Notes: generated from the letters alone by a model not told the origin. DNA of 15,327 bases from Rhodospirillum sp. UBA1311 (GCA_002307145.1 DBTR01000018.1:35134-50460), one strand, 5' to 3'. Shown: positions 1 through 7,934, counted from the stretch's first letter. Numbers and translations are program-made.

Positions 1-1952
1 TCGGTCTTGCCGAAGCCGACGTCGCCGCACACCAAGCGGTCCATCGCGCGGCCGGTGGAGAGGTCCGCCAGCACGTCCTCGATCGCCTTCAACTGGTCGT
101 CGGTTTCGGTGTAGGGGAAGCGCGCGGCGAATTCGTCGTAGAGACCTTCCGGCGGCACGTAGGTTTCGGCGGTGCGCACCTGGCGCGCGGCGGCGGTCTT
201 GATCAGTTGCTCGGCGATCTCGCGGATGCGTTCCTTGAGCCGCGCCTTGCGCGCCTGCCACGCCGGGCTGCCGAGGCGGTCGAGGTTCGCGCCCGCGTCC
301 TCCGAGCCGTAGCGGGTGAGCACGTCGATGTTTTCCACCGGCACGAAGAGCTTATCGCCGTCGGCGTAGACCAGCCGTAGGCAGTCGTGCGGCGCGCCGC
401 CCGCATTGACGGTTTCGAGACCTTCGTAGCGGCCGATGCCGTGGTCGGCGTGGACGACGAGGTCGCCTTCCGCCAGCGCCGAGGCGTCGGCGATGAAGTT
501 CTCCGCCTTGCGCGCCTTCTTGCGGCGCGGTTGGGCGAGGCGGTCGCCGAGGATGTCCTGTTCGGAGATCACGCACAGGCCGGGGGCGCGGAAGCCGCGT
601 TCGAGCGGCACCATCACCACCGGCAGCGTGACCATCGGCAGGGCTTCCACCTCGGCCCAGGTTTCGGCGGTCTTGACGCTTGCCGAGCCGTGGTCGCGCA
701 GCATCGCCGCAAGTCGGTCGCGCGAGCCCAGGGTCAGCGCCGAGATCATCACCCGCCTCCCCTCGGCCCGCTGTTCGGCGATATAGGCCACGACTTCCGG
801 GAACACAGCGTCGAAGCCGCGCGTGCGCACCTCGGCGAACGGGCGCCCAGGCAGGCTGTGCATCGTGCGGACGGGCGCATCGGCATAGTCTTCGGGCGCG
901 GCGTCGAGGCCGGTGAGCAGAACCGTCGGGTGGATCGCGACGTAGCGACGCCATTCCGCGTCGTCGAGATAAAGGCGCGCGGGCGGCACCGGATGGTAGG
1001 GAGCGCCGCCGTCCCTCAGGCCCGAGGCCTCCGCCGCCTTGCGCGCGACGTAGTATTCGTCGATCTGGTCCCACGCGGCTTTCAGGCTTTCGTTCAGGCC
1101 CGCGTCGAACACGATGGCGGCTTCCGGCGCGTAGGCGAACAGCGTGTCCATGCCGTCGGAAAACAGCGGCAGCCAATGCTCCATCCCCACGAAGCGCCGA
1201 CCGGCGGAAACCGCCTCGTAGAGCGGATCGTCGGTGACCGCGCCGAAAAGCTCGCGGTAGCCGGTGCGGAACTGGGAAATGCTCGCCTCGTTGAGGCGGA
1301 TCTCGCTGATCGGGCGCAGCACCAAGCGTTCGAGCGCGCCACTGGTGCGCTGCGTCACCGGGTCGAAGGCGCGCAGCGTGTCGAGGGTGTCGCCGAAGAA
1401 GTCGAGGCGCGCCGGATCGGTTGCACCGGAGGGGAAGATGTCGACGATGCCGCCGCGCACCGCGTATTCGCCAGGCTCCAGCACCTGCTCGGCACGGCCG
1501 TAGCCGTTGCGTTCGAGGAACGAAATCAGGTTCGCCGGGTCGATCGTCGCACCGCCGACGAGGTCGAGATGCGCGCCCGCCATGGTCTCGCGCAGCGGCA
1601 CCCGCTGCACCGCCGCGCGCGCCGTGGTGAGGATCAGGCGGCCCTTGCGCACCGGTTCGTCGGCGAGGCGCGACAGGGTTTCCAGCCGCCGCCCGACGAT
1701 TTCGGCATGAGGCGAGGCGCGGTCGTAGGGTACCGTATCCCAGGCGGGGAATTCGAGGATTTCGATGTCGGGCGCGAAGAAGCCGACCGCTTCGGCGAGA
1801 CGCGCGAGTTGCACGTCATCCGCCGCGACATGCAGCACGCCGCCGGGCGCGGCGCGCGCAAGATCGCCCAGAACCGACGCATCGTATCCCGCCGCGACCC
1901 CGGTCAGGGTCAGCCGCGAGCCGGCGTCAAACTCTTCAACGGATGCTGTCAA
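1..1952 (-). CDS. mfd: Transcription-repair coupling factor Mfd (N-terminal ~650 residues, cut by window edge)
   Basis: Mfd removes RNA polymerase stalled at DNA lesions and recruits UvrA, acting in the cytoplasm in transcription-coupled repair. I translated the minus strand by hand. It reads through the UvrB-like N-terminal region (for example FPAWDTVPYDRASPH), then the CarD-like RNA-polymerase-interacting domain from about residue 490 (GDLVVHADHGIGRYEG, then KLFVPVENIDVLTRYG), and reaches the helicase Walker A GDVGFGKT at residues 643-650, where the window ends. The family is about 1150 residues, so the translocase motor and C-terminal domain lie outside. No ATG or GTG is in frame at the front. 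The best start is TTG at 1952-1950, sharing TTGA with the sdhE stop, which suggests translational coupling. It is second in an sdhE-mfd operon. The family call is certain; the start codon is inferred. Confidence 0.95.
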   Translation of the reverse strand, partial: MTASVEEFDAGSRLTLTGVAAGYDASVLGDLARAAPGGVLHVAADDVQLARLAEAVGFFAPDIEILEFPAWDTVPYDRASPHAEIVGRRLETLSRLADEPVRKGRLILTTARAAVQRVPLRETMAGAHLDLVGGATIDPANLISFLERNGYGRAEQVLEPGEYAVRGGIVDIFPSGATDPARLDFFGDTLDTLRAFDPVTQRTSGALERLVLRPISEIRLNEASISQFRTGYRELFGAVTDDPLYEAVSAGRRFVGMEHWLPLFSDGMDTLFAYAPEAAIVFDAGLNESLKAAWDQIDEYYVARKAAEASGLRDGGAPYHPVPPARLYLDDAEWRRYVAIHPTVLLTGLDAAPEDYADAPVRTMHSLPGRPFAEVRTRGFDAVFPEVVAYIAEQRAEGRRVMISALTLGSRDRLAAMLRDHGSASVKTAETWAEVEALPMVTLPVVMVPLERGFRAPGLCVISEQDILGDRLAQPRRKKARKAENFIADASALAEGDLVVHADHGIGRYEGLETVNAGGAPHDCLRLVYADGDKLFVPVENIDVLTRYGSEDAGANLDRLGSPAWQARKARLKERIREIAEQLIKTAAARQVRTAETYVPPEGLYDEFAARFPYTETDDQLKAIEDVLADLSTGRAMDRLVCGDVGFGKT

Positions 1953-2227
1953 CGCAACGTCTTGACGTATTCGAAATCCATCAGCTGCCGCATCACCGGC
2001 GAATCCATCGCCGCCGGAACCGGAGCCTTGAGGCAAAGCCAGTCCAGAAGATCGCTGTCCGGCACGTCGAGGATCGCCTCGTACTCGCGGAGCGCGGGCC
2101 CGTCGAAGCCCTTCAAGTGGGCCGACGCGAACGCGCCGATCACCAAGTCGAGTTCCTTCATGCCGCGATAGCTGGAGCGAAACATCAGGCGCTTGCGCCG
2201 AATTTCAAGAGGATCGGTTGGGGTCAT
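1949..2227 (-). CDS. sdhE: SdhE/Sdh5-family FAD assembly factor (succinate dehydrogenase assembly factor 2)
   Basis: A 92-residue protein of the SdhE (YgfY/Sdh5) family, which assists covalent attachment of FAD to the succinate dehydrogenase flavoprotein. The family signature RGxxE is present as RGMKE at residues 21-25, inside the conserved stretch RRKRLMFRSSYRGMKELD, followed by the small helical bundle (LLDWL) expected of the family. The size is normal. ATG 2227 is preferred over an upstream GTG at 2275, because the predicted transcription start is near 2277 and the family begins close to the RRKR motif. The stop TGA overlaps the TTG start of mfd. The sdhE-mfd pairing opposite recG is, to my knowledge, common in alphaproteobacteria. 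Confidence 0.9.
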   Translation of the reverse strand: MTPTDPLEIRRKRLMFRSSYRGMKELDLVIGAFASAHLKGFDGPALREYEAILDVPDSDLLDWLCLKAPVPAAMDSPVMRQLMDFEYVKTLR

Positions 2228-2283
2228 TGGCTCTGCTCTGCTGAAACGGACGGGTCGCGGCCTGTCTTCAGGCACCGGGATAG

Positions 2284-2312
2284 GGTATACAGGGATTGCG
2301 TTTTCTTGTCAT
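2284..2312 (-). promoter_or_regulatory. Predicted sigma70-type promoter of sdhE-mfd
   Basis: Reading the minus strand, -35 ATGACA (2312-2307, 5 of 6 to consensus) is separated by exactly 17 bp from -10 TATACC (2289-2284, 4 of 6). Transcription would begin near 2277, giving sdhE a leader of about 50 nt. It lies in the 99-bp gap between sdhE and recG. The -10 contains the palindrome GTATAC, so it could also touch a promoter for recG, but I find no matching -35 on the plus strand. Confidence 0.55.
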
Positions 2313-2326
2313 CCCAGGTTGTCCGC

Positions 2327-4420
2327 ATGCGTCCGAAGATCCTCTATCCCCTGTTCGCGCCGCTGACCAGTCTTTCCGGAATTGGTCCGCGCATCGCGCC
2401 CCTGCTCGCTCGCGCGGCGGGCGGCGAGGCAGTGGTCGACCTCCTCTGGCACCTGCCGGTAGGCTGCATCGACCGCAGCGCGCGGGTGATGGTGGCGAAC
2501 GCCCTCGACGGCATGATCGCGACCCTGACGCTGCAAGTGCTACGCCACGAACCCGCGCCGTCGCGCGGCCGCGCGCCTTATCGCGTCCATTGCGCCGACG
2601 ACAGCGGTGAGATCACCTTGGTGTTCTTCCATGCGCGCGAGGACTACCTGCGCGCCCAATTGCCGGAGGGTTCGACGCGGCTGGTGAGCGGCAAGATCGA
2701 GCGCTTCCGCGACCTGCCGCAGATCAGCCACCCCGACTACATCGCGCACCTTGACAAGGCCGGAGAGATCCCGGCGTTCGAGCCGGTCTACGGCCTCACC
2801 GGCGGCCTGACGCAGAAAACCATCGGCAAGGCGGTGGGCAAGGCGCTCGACCTTCTCCCCGAACTGCCGGAATGGAACGACCCGCTGTTGGTCAAGCGCG
2901 AGGGTTGGCCGCTCTGGGGCGATGCGCTGCGCCAGCTCCACCAGCCGAGCGCGGCCAACGGTGCGGACCCGAAACATCCGGCGCGGCGACGGATCGCCTT
3001 CGACGAACTCCTGGCGGCGCAACTGGCGCTCTCGGTGGTGCGCGCGAAGGCTCGCGCCCGACCCGGCATTGCCCTCGCCGGAAAGGACGGCGACGGCGCG
3101 GAAGCGCGCCTGCGGAACACCCTGCCCTTCGCCCTCACCGGCGCACAGGAGCGCGCGATTGCCGAGATTCATGCCGACATGGCCGAGCCGACGCGGATGC
3201 TGCGCCTGCTGCAAGGCGACGTCGGCAGCGGCAAGACCGCCGTCGCCCTGTTGGCAATGGCGCGCGCCGTCGATTCCGGCGCACAGGCGGCGTTCATGGC
3301 CCCCACCGACCTCCTGGCGCGTCAGCACTTCGCCACCATCGGCCCGATGGCCGCCACCGCAGGATTGAAGGCGGTCCTGCTCACTGGCCGCGACAAGGGC
3401 GCGGAGCGCGCCGCCGCCGTCGCCGCGATCGCCGACGGCTCGGCCGACATCGCGGTCGGCACCCACGCGCTGTTCCAGGAAGACGTCGACTTCTCCCGCC
3501 TCGGTCTCGCGGTGATCGACGAACAGCACCGCTTCGGCGTACGGCAACGGCTGATGCTCTCCGACAAGGGCCACCAGACCGACCTCCTGGTGATGACCGC
3601 GACGCCGATCCCGCGCACGTTGATGCTCGCCGCCTACGGCGACATGGACGTGTCGAAGCTCGACGAACGCCCGCCGGGTCGCCAGCCGATCGACACCCGC
3701 CTCGTCGCCCTCTCCCGCCTGCCCGAGGTGGTCGAAGCGGTGCGCCGCGCGGTCGCCGCCGGGCGGCAGGCGTATTGGGTCTGCCCGTTGGTGGAGGAAG
3801 CCGAGGAGGTTCCGTTGACCTCGGTGGAGGAGCGCGGCCTTGCGCTCGCGAGCGTGCTCGGCACCGATGCGGTCGGGGTGATCCACGGCCGGATGAAAGG
3901 CCCGGAACGCGACGCGGCGATGCAGGACTTTCTCGACCGCAAAACCAGCGTACTGGTGGCGACGACGGTGATCGAGGTCGGCGTCGACGTGCCCAACGCC
4001 AGCATCATCATCATCGAACACGCGGAACGCTTCGGCCTCGCGCAACTGCACCAGTTGCGCGGCCGGGTCGGGCGCGGCTCGGAAGCTTCCACCTGCCTGC
4101 TGCTCTACGGAACCCTGGGCGAGACCGCGCAGGCGCGGCTCACCACGCTCCGTGACACCGACGACGGCTTCGCGATCGCCGAGGCGGATTTGCGCCTGCG
4201 CGGCGCGGGCGAACTCCTCGGCACGCGCCAGAGCGGCATGCCCGAGTTCCGCATCGCCGACCTTGCGCAACATGCCGACCTGCTGGAGATCGCCCGGGTC
4301 GACGCGCGGCGAATCCTCGACGCCGACCCCGAGCTCAACGCCCCTCGGGGTCAGGCGCTCAGGACTTTGCTGTATCTGTTTGCGCGGGACGCGGTGGTGG
4401 CGACCCTGCGGTCGGGTTGA
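2327..4420 (+). CDS. recG: ATP-dependent DNA helicase RecG
   Basis: A 697-residue superfamily 2 helicase that regresses stalled replication forks and branch-migrates recombination intermediates. The N-terminal wedge region starts with a helix-hairpin-helix-like stretch (LTSLSGIGPRIAPLLA), followed by an OB-like part. Walker A GDVGSGKT is at residues 297-304, the DEQH box at 398-401 (VIDEQHRFG), then TATPIPRT, and in the second motor domain VIEVGVDVPNA and QLRGRVGRG. The C-terminal RecG region (GELLGTRQSGMPEFRIADL) is intact to the end. Start ATG 2327 is chosen because the family begins here and AGG at 2316-2318 is a weak ribosome site; the reading frame stays open upstream but carries no family sequence. 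Length is normal. Its last 62 nt are shared, antisense, with the DUF502 gene. Confidence 0.97.
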   Translation: MRPKILYPLFAPLTSLSGIGPRIAPLLARAAGGEAVVDLLWHLPVGCIDRSARVMVANALDGMIATLTLQVLRHEPAPSRGRAPYRVHCADDSGEITLVFFHAREDYLRAQLPEGSTRLVSGKIERFRDLPQISHPDYIAHLDKAGEIPAFEPVYGLTGGLTQKTIGKAVGKALDLLPELPEWNDPLLVKREGWPLWGDALRQLHQPSAANGADPKHPARRRIAFDELLAAQLALSVVRAKARARPGIALAGKDGDGAEARLRNTLPFALTGAQERAIAEIHADMAEPTRMLRLLQGDVGSGKTAVALLAMARAVDSGAQAAFMAPTDLLARQHFATIGPMAATAGLKAVLLTGRDKGAERAAAVAAIADGSADIAVGTHALFQEDVDFSRLGLAVIDEQHRFGVRQRLMLSDKGHQTDLLVMTATPIPRTLMLAAYGDMDVSKLDERPPGRQPIDTRLVALSRLPEVVEAVRRAVAAGRQAYWVCPLVEEAEEVPLTSVEERGLALASVLGTDAVGVIHGRMKGPERDAAMQDFLDRKTSVLVATTVIEVGVDVPNASIIIIEHAERFGLAQLHQLRGRVGRGSEASTCLLLYGTLGETAQARLTTLRDTDDGFAIAEADLRLRGAGELLGTRQSGMPEFRIADLAQHADLLEIARVDARRILDADPELNAPRGQALRTLLYLFARDAVVATLRSG
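4325..4352 (-). terminator. Hairpin just beyond the DUF502 stop, inside recG; possible terminator lacking a T-run
   Basis: A perfect 9-bp stem, GACCCCGAG at 4325-4333 against CTCGGGGTC at 4344-4352, with a 10-nt loop. On the minus strand it begins 6 nt after the DUF502 stop codon, which is where a terminator would sit, but no T-run follows. It lies wholly within the recG coding sequence, so it may also be chance in GC-rich DNA. Confidence 0.3.
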
Positions 4421-5162
4421 GCTCCTTCGGCTCGGTGACCGAGGCGGCGGCGAGCTTGACCCGGCGCACGTCCTTCGGCCGCCGGTCGGGCGGCACGACG
4501 ATACCGCCGGAAATCACCATCTTGATCCCCTCTTCCACGGTCATGCTGAGCGGGATCACATCGGAGCGCGGCACGAACAGCAGGAAGCCCGAGGTGGGGT
4601 TCGGCGTGGTCGGCAGGAAGACGTTGACCACCTCGTCGGCGGTGAGGCTCTGCACCTCGCCTTCGGTCACGCCGCTGATGAACCCAAGCGCCCACATCCC
4701 GCGACGCGGATACTCGACCAGCACGCATTGGCGGAACGCCGAGGACTGCTGCGACAGCACGCTCTCGAACAGTTGCTTGAGCGCGCTGTAGATGCCCCGG
4801 ATCACCGGCATGCGGTTGAGGATGCTCTCGCCCCAGCTCAGCATCAGCCGCCCGACCAGGCCCGCCGCGAGCGCACCGACCAGGGTGAGGAACACCAGCA
4901 GGACGAGGACGCCGAAGCCCGGGATGTTGAAGTTGAGGTAGGTGTCCGGGCTGTAGCGCGGCGGCAGGATCGAGCCGACCTGACCGTCGACGAAGGTGAT
5001 GAACAGCCACGCAAGATAGAAGGTCAGGCCGGCCGGCGCGGTCACCAGGATGCCGGCGAGGAAATACCCGCGCAGGCGGCCGAGCAGCGACGGCTTCTTG
5101 AGCTTCTTGCGGACGGGTTTCTTCTGCGGCGGCCGCTTGGCGCCGGACGGCGAAGCACTCAT
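4359..5162 (-). CDS. DUF502 family membrane protein
   Basis: A 267-residue protein of the DUF502 family, an uncharacterised inner-membrane family widespread in proteobacteria and related to plant COV-like proteins. A basic N-terminal segment (KRPPQKKPVRKKLKK) precedes a first membrane helix at about residues 33-55 (YFLAGILVTAPAGLTFYLAW). A second lies at about 80-105 (GVLVLLVFLTLVGALAAGLVG). The conserved soluble domain follows with MPVIRGIYSALKQL, LVEYPRRGMWALGF and VFLPTTPNPTSGF, then a proline-rich variable tail. Start ATG 5162 has a good ribosome site (GAGGA about 9 nt upstream). The tail overlaps the recG 3' end by 62 nt in the opposite direction. Its function is not known; family membership is clear. 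Confidence 0.9.
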   Translation of the reverse strand: MSASPSGAKRPPQKKPVRKKLKKPSLLGRLRGYFLAGILVTAPAGLTFYLAWLFITFVDGQVGSILPPRYSPDTYLNFNIPGFGVLVLLVFLTLVGALAAGLVGRLMLSWGESILNRMPVIRGIYSALKQLFESVLSQQSSAFRQCVLVEYPRRGMWALGFISGVTEGEVQSLTADEVVNVFLPTTPNPTSGFLLFVPRSDVIPLSMTVEEGIKMVISGGIVVPPDRRPKDVRRVKLAAASVTEPKELNPTAGSPPPRPAQTDTAKS

Positions 5163-5287
5163 GCGTTAACATCCTCATGGGATCGACCGGCGCGCCCCTC
5201 GCGACGCCGACCTCGGCAGCGTGTTCCCCTGCGCCGCGAAGGCATATATCGGGGGGATCATACGACACGGCAAGGAAACCTGACCAG

Positions 5288-5755
5288 ATGCGACAGCACG
5301 CGGTACCGGAATTTCGCAAAACCGCGGCCCACCCGATCGCAGCGGTGAGCGCGCTGGTGATTTGCCGTCGCCGCGTGCTGCTGGTGCGACGCGGCCATCT
5401 GCCGTTGTTCCGCGAATGGTCGCTCCCCGGTGGACGAATCGAACCGGGAGAAACCGCAGCCGCCGCACTCCGGCGCGAACTCGCCGAAGAAACCGGCCTC
5501 CGCGCAAAGCGCGCCTGCGCCTTCACCCGCGTCGACGTCGGAAGCGGACGCCGGGTGTTCCGCCTCACCTGCTTCCGCGTCACCGGCTGGATGGGACGCG
5601 CCAAGGCCGACGACGACGCGCTCGCCATGCTCTGGGTGCCGATCGGCCGGATTCGGGGGCTCGTCCGACGCGCCCAGACCCTGCGGGTGATCGCCGACGG
5701 CGCGCGCCTCCCGCGCGTCAGCGGAAGGCATTGCATCCCGACCCGCTTTGGCTAG
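5288..5755 (+). CDS. Nudix (MutT-like) hydrolase
   Basis: A 155-residue protein of the Nudix superfamily, which hydrolyses nucleoside diphosphates linked to another group using a metal bound by the Nudix box. The full box is visible at residues 49-71 and matches G-x5-E-x7-REU-x-EE-x-GU (G49, E55, R63-E64, E67-E68, G70). The Nudix fold is preceded by SALVICRRRVLLVRRG and followed by WVP, as usual. The substrate cannot be told from sequence; ADP-ribose or a damaged nucleotide are family possibilities. ATG 5288 is preferred over an upstream in-frame ATG at 5177 because the upstream residues look random and AAGGAAA lies about 9 nt before 5288. It diverges from DUF502 across a 125-bp gap in which I see no convincing promoter pair. 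Confidence 0.88.
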   Translation: MRQHAVPEFRKTAAHPIAAVSALVICRRRVLLVRRGHLPLFREWSLPGGRIEPGETAAAALRRELAEETGLRAKRACAFTRVDVGSGRRVFRLTCFRVTGWMGRAKADDDALAMLWVPIGRIRGLVRRAQTLRVIADGARLPRVSGRHCIPTRFG

Positions 5756-5786
5756 TATGGCGCGCACAACGGAGATGGGATCTATA

Positions 5787-5990
5787 ATGCTGCTTTTGGG
5801 ACGAGTTCTGTTCGTGGTCGGGTTCGCCGGTCTCGCGCTGCAAATCGCGGAATCCTGGCTTGGGCTCACCGGCCTGCCGATCGACAACACCCACATGACC
5901 AACGCCATGCTGTGGTGGACGGCATGCGGCGGCATGGCTGCCGGCGGAGTCTGGCTGATGAAGCGCAATACCCCCGACGGCGAGAGCTAA
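5787..5990 (+). CDS. Small two-helix membrane protein, unrecognised
   Basis: A 67-residue hydrophobic protein. Residues 1-21 (LLLGRVLFVVGFAGLALQIA) and about 36-56 (MLWWTACGGMAAGGVWLM) look like two membrane helices joined by a short loop (GLPIDNTHMTN), with a charged tail. I do not recognise a family. ATG 5787 is chosen because the purine-rich GGAGATGGGA ends 6 nt upstream; in-frame ATGs at 5757 and 5775 would add a hydrophilic lead. It follows the Nudix gene by 31 bp and may be co-transcribed. Its stop codon overlaps the stop of the opposing deacetylase gene (5987-5990). The hydrophobic pattern and ribosome site support a real gene, but homologues are needed for certainty. Confidence 0.6.
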   Translation: MLLLGRVLFVVGFAGLALQIAESWLGLTGLPIDNTHMTNAMLWWTACGGMAAGGVWLMKRNTPDGES

Positions 5991-6877
5991 GCCTCCACGA
6001 ACCGCGCGATCCGCCGCCCCTCCCGGGCGACGTCTTCGAGATAGGCGGCGGACGAAAGATATCCGAATTCCTTGGCCCGCGCCTCGACCAGGGTCGAGCG
6101 CGCCTTCAGCGTGGCGTCGACGTGGCCGGGATGGCAGAAGATCAGCGGTCGCGCCGGACGCGCGCCGAAATCGCCGAGAAACTTGCGGAACAGACGGCCG
6201 TACGGCACATCGAGTCCGAAATTGTATGCGCCGCGCAGGCTGTCGTTATGCGGCAGTCCGGCGCGGCGGGTCAGCGCCGCATGGCGAATGCCGAGATTGG
6301 CGAGGATCGTCGCCTTGATCGGATCGACGCCGCGCTTGAAGATCGCGCCCAACGGTTCGGTGATGGTGCGCATGCCGCAGCGGAACGCGTAGCGTTCCAC
6401 GACTTCCTGGAGCAGCAACGCGCGGATCACCGGGAACGCGTGGACGTGCTGGTGGCCGTCGACGAATGCGGGCGGTGCCCCGAAAGCGTCCTCGAAGGCA
6501 TCGAACTGCGCCTTGATCTCGGAGGCGATCTCGCCCTGCGGCAGGGCGCGCAGTTTCGACCCGCGCAAAACCGCCGCCAGCCCCGGCATCAGCCCACCCC
6601 TGGCGAAGCGCGGCATCGGCGCGAGCGGCTCGTGATCGGTGAGGGTCAGATGCAGGCCGATGTCCGCGCCACTGCGCTCGGCGAGTGCCCGCAATTCGGG
6701 CGCGCGCTGTCGCCATTCGGGAAAACCGGTCATCGCGGTGGTCGCGCGCAGGCGGCCATCCGCGATCAGGGTTTCGATGGCATCGCACACGCCGTGGGAA
6801 ATCCCGTAGTCGTCGGCACAGACGATCATCGCGTCCGATGTCTCCGCTTTCCCTGCCGGGGGATTTTCGATTACCAT
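5987..6877 (-). CDS. ChbG/HpnK (YdjC) family carbohydrate deacetylase
   Basis: A 296-residue protein of the YdjC family, metal-dependent deacetylases that remove N-acetyl groups from sugars (ChbG on chitobiose, HpnK on a glucosaminyl hopanoid). Metal and catalytic motifs are visible: ADD at residues 21-23 within CADDYG, H76 (GLHLTLTDH), DGHQHVH at 140-146 and HPGH at 249-252. Start ATG 6877 has GAAGGTGG just upstream, but in-frame ATG at 6829 (residue 17, directly before IVCADDYG) is an alternative that fits the short N-terminus of many family members. The gene is divergent from a three-gene glycosyltransferase run, which suggests it acts on a lipid-linked or surface sugar rather than in chitin use. 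No hopanoid gene is in the window, so I do not assign hpnK. Confidence 0.85.
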   Translation of the reverse strand: MVIENPPAGKAETSDAMIVCADDYGISHGVCDAIETLIADGRLRATTAMTGFPEWRQRAPELRALAERSGADIGLHLTLTDHEPLAPMPRFARGGLMPGLAAVLRGSKLRALPQGEIASEIKAQFDAFEDAFGAPPAFVDGHQHVHAFPVIRALLLQEVVERYAFRCGMRTITEPLGAIFKRGVDPIKATILANLGIRHAALTRRAGLPHNDSLRGAYNFGLDVPYGRLFRKFLGDFGARPARPLIFCHPGHVDATLKARSTLVEARAKEFGYLSSAAYLEDVAREGRRIARFVEA

Positions 6878-6906
6878 GCGCCACCTTCAGCCGGAGTTTC
6901 CTCAAG

Positions 6907-7932
6907 ATGCGCACAGCGCAGCCCTTGGCTTCGAATTCTCAGGACCAACGCCGGCGCACCAGCGACCGTCGCCTGGACCTGCTGTCCGTCGTGGTTCCGT
7001 GTTACAACGAATCCGACGGATTGGAGAGACTTTATGCGGCGCTGACGCCGGTGCTCGAAAGCATCGCGCCGAACCATGAAATCATTCTCGTCGACGACGG
7101 CAGCCGCGACGACACCTTCACTGTAGCGCGAAGGCTGGCCGCTGCCGACTCCCGCGTCAAGGCCGTCCGTTTCGCCCGCAACTTCGGCAAGGAAGCGGGC
7201 ATGGCCGCCGGCCTGCGCCACGCGAGCGGCGACGCCGTCCTGCTGATGGACGCCGACTTGCAGCACCCGCCCGAAGTGATCCCGGAGATGTTGGACCGCT
7301 GGCGCGACGGCATCGACATGGTGATTGCCGTGCGCCGCGACCGGGGCACCGATTCGTGGCCGCGCCGAATGATCAGCCTCGCCTACTACCGCGTCTTCCA
7401 GGCGATGTCGGAAGTCCGGATTCCGCGCGGCGCGGGCGATTTCCGCCTGTTCGACCGGGTGGTGGTGGATGCGATCGCCTCCCTGCCGGAACGCAACCGT
7501 TTCATGAAGGGCATCACCAGTTGGGTCGGCTTCCGCCAGGAATGCCTGCCCTTCGACGTCGGCGTCCGCGCCACCGGGCGCTCCGCCTGGGGTCTGCTCG
7601 GGCTGGTACGCTACGCATGGGACGGCCTCACCTCGTTCTCGACCCTGCCGCTCCGGATCTGGTCGGTGCTGGGCATCGTCATCGCCGGGTTCGCCGCGTT
7701 CTACGGCATCTGGCTGGTGGTGCGCACCACGGTATTCGGCATCGACGTTCCCGGCTACGCGTCGCTGATGGTGTCGACCTTGTTCCTGGGCGGCGTGCAG
7801 TTGATTTCCCTCGGCGTGCTCGGCGAATACGTCGGCCGGATATTCCTTGAGGTCAAGAAGCGGCCGATCTACCTGATCGCCGACCGGGTCGGCCTGGACG
7901 CCCCCGAGTCCGACGCGGACGGGAGCGACTGA
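6907..7932 (+). CDS. Family 2 glycosyltransferase, polyprenyl-phosphate sugar synthase type (GtrB/DPM1-like)
   Basis: A 341-residue inner-membrane glycosyltransferase. The GT-A catalytic domain starts at about residue 25 (LLSVVVPCYNE), with DDGS at 63-66 and the metal-binding DADLQHPP at 115-122, then RRDRGTDSW and GAGDFRLFD. Two C-terminal membrane helices follow (IWSVLGIVIAGFAAFYGIWLV, then STLFLGGVQLISLGVLGEYVG), ending in the EVKKRPIYLI motif typical of GtrB/ArnC-like enzymes. Such enzymes move a sugar from a nucleotide donor onto undecaprenyl phosphate. ATG 6907 has GGAG about 11 nt upstream. The next gene starts 2 nt after its stop, and GtrA follows that, so the three form one transcription unit. 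The sugar cannot be told from sequence. Confidence 0.92.
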   Translation: MRTAQPLASNSQDQRRRTSDRRLDLLSVVVPCYNESDGLERLYAALTPVLESIAPNHEIILVDDGSRDDTFTVARRLAAADSRVKAVRFARNFGKEAGMAAGLRHASGDAVLLMDADLQHPPEVIPEMLDRWRDGIDMVIAVRRDRGTDSWPRRMISLAYYRVFQAMSEVRIPRGAGDFRLFDRVVVDAIASLPERNRFMKGITSWVGFRQECLPFDVGVRATGRSAWGLLGLVRYAWDGLTSFSTLPLRIWSVLGIVIAGFAAFYGIWLVVRTTVFGIDVPGYASLMVSTLFLGGVQLISLGVLGEYVGRIFLEVKKRPIYLIADRVGLDAPESDADGSD

Positions 7933-7934
7933 GG

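Noticed and set aside
387..2171. Long open frame of 594 codons on the plus strand
   Set aside because: It is the antisense shadow of mfd; its translation is arginine- and histidine-rich without motifs, while the minus strand reads as a clear Mfd.
2540..4273. Long open frame of 577 codons on the minus strand
   Set aside because: It is antisense to recG, whose helicase motifs are complete; the antisense product has no recognisable domain.
5783..5788. Perfect TATAAT hexamer
   Set aside because: No -35 element at a usable distance, and it overlaps the start codon of the small membrane protein, so a transcript from it would begin inside the gene.
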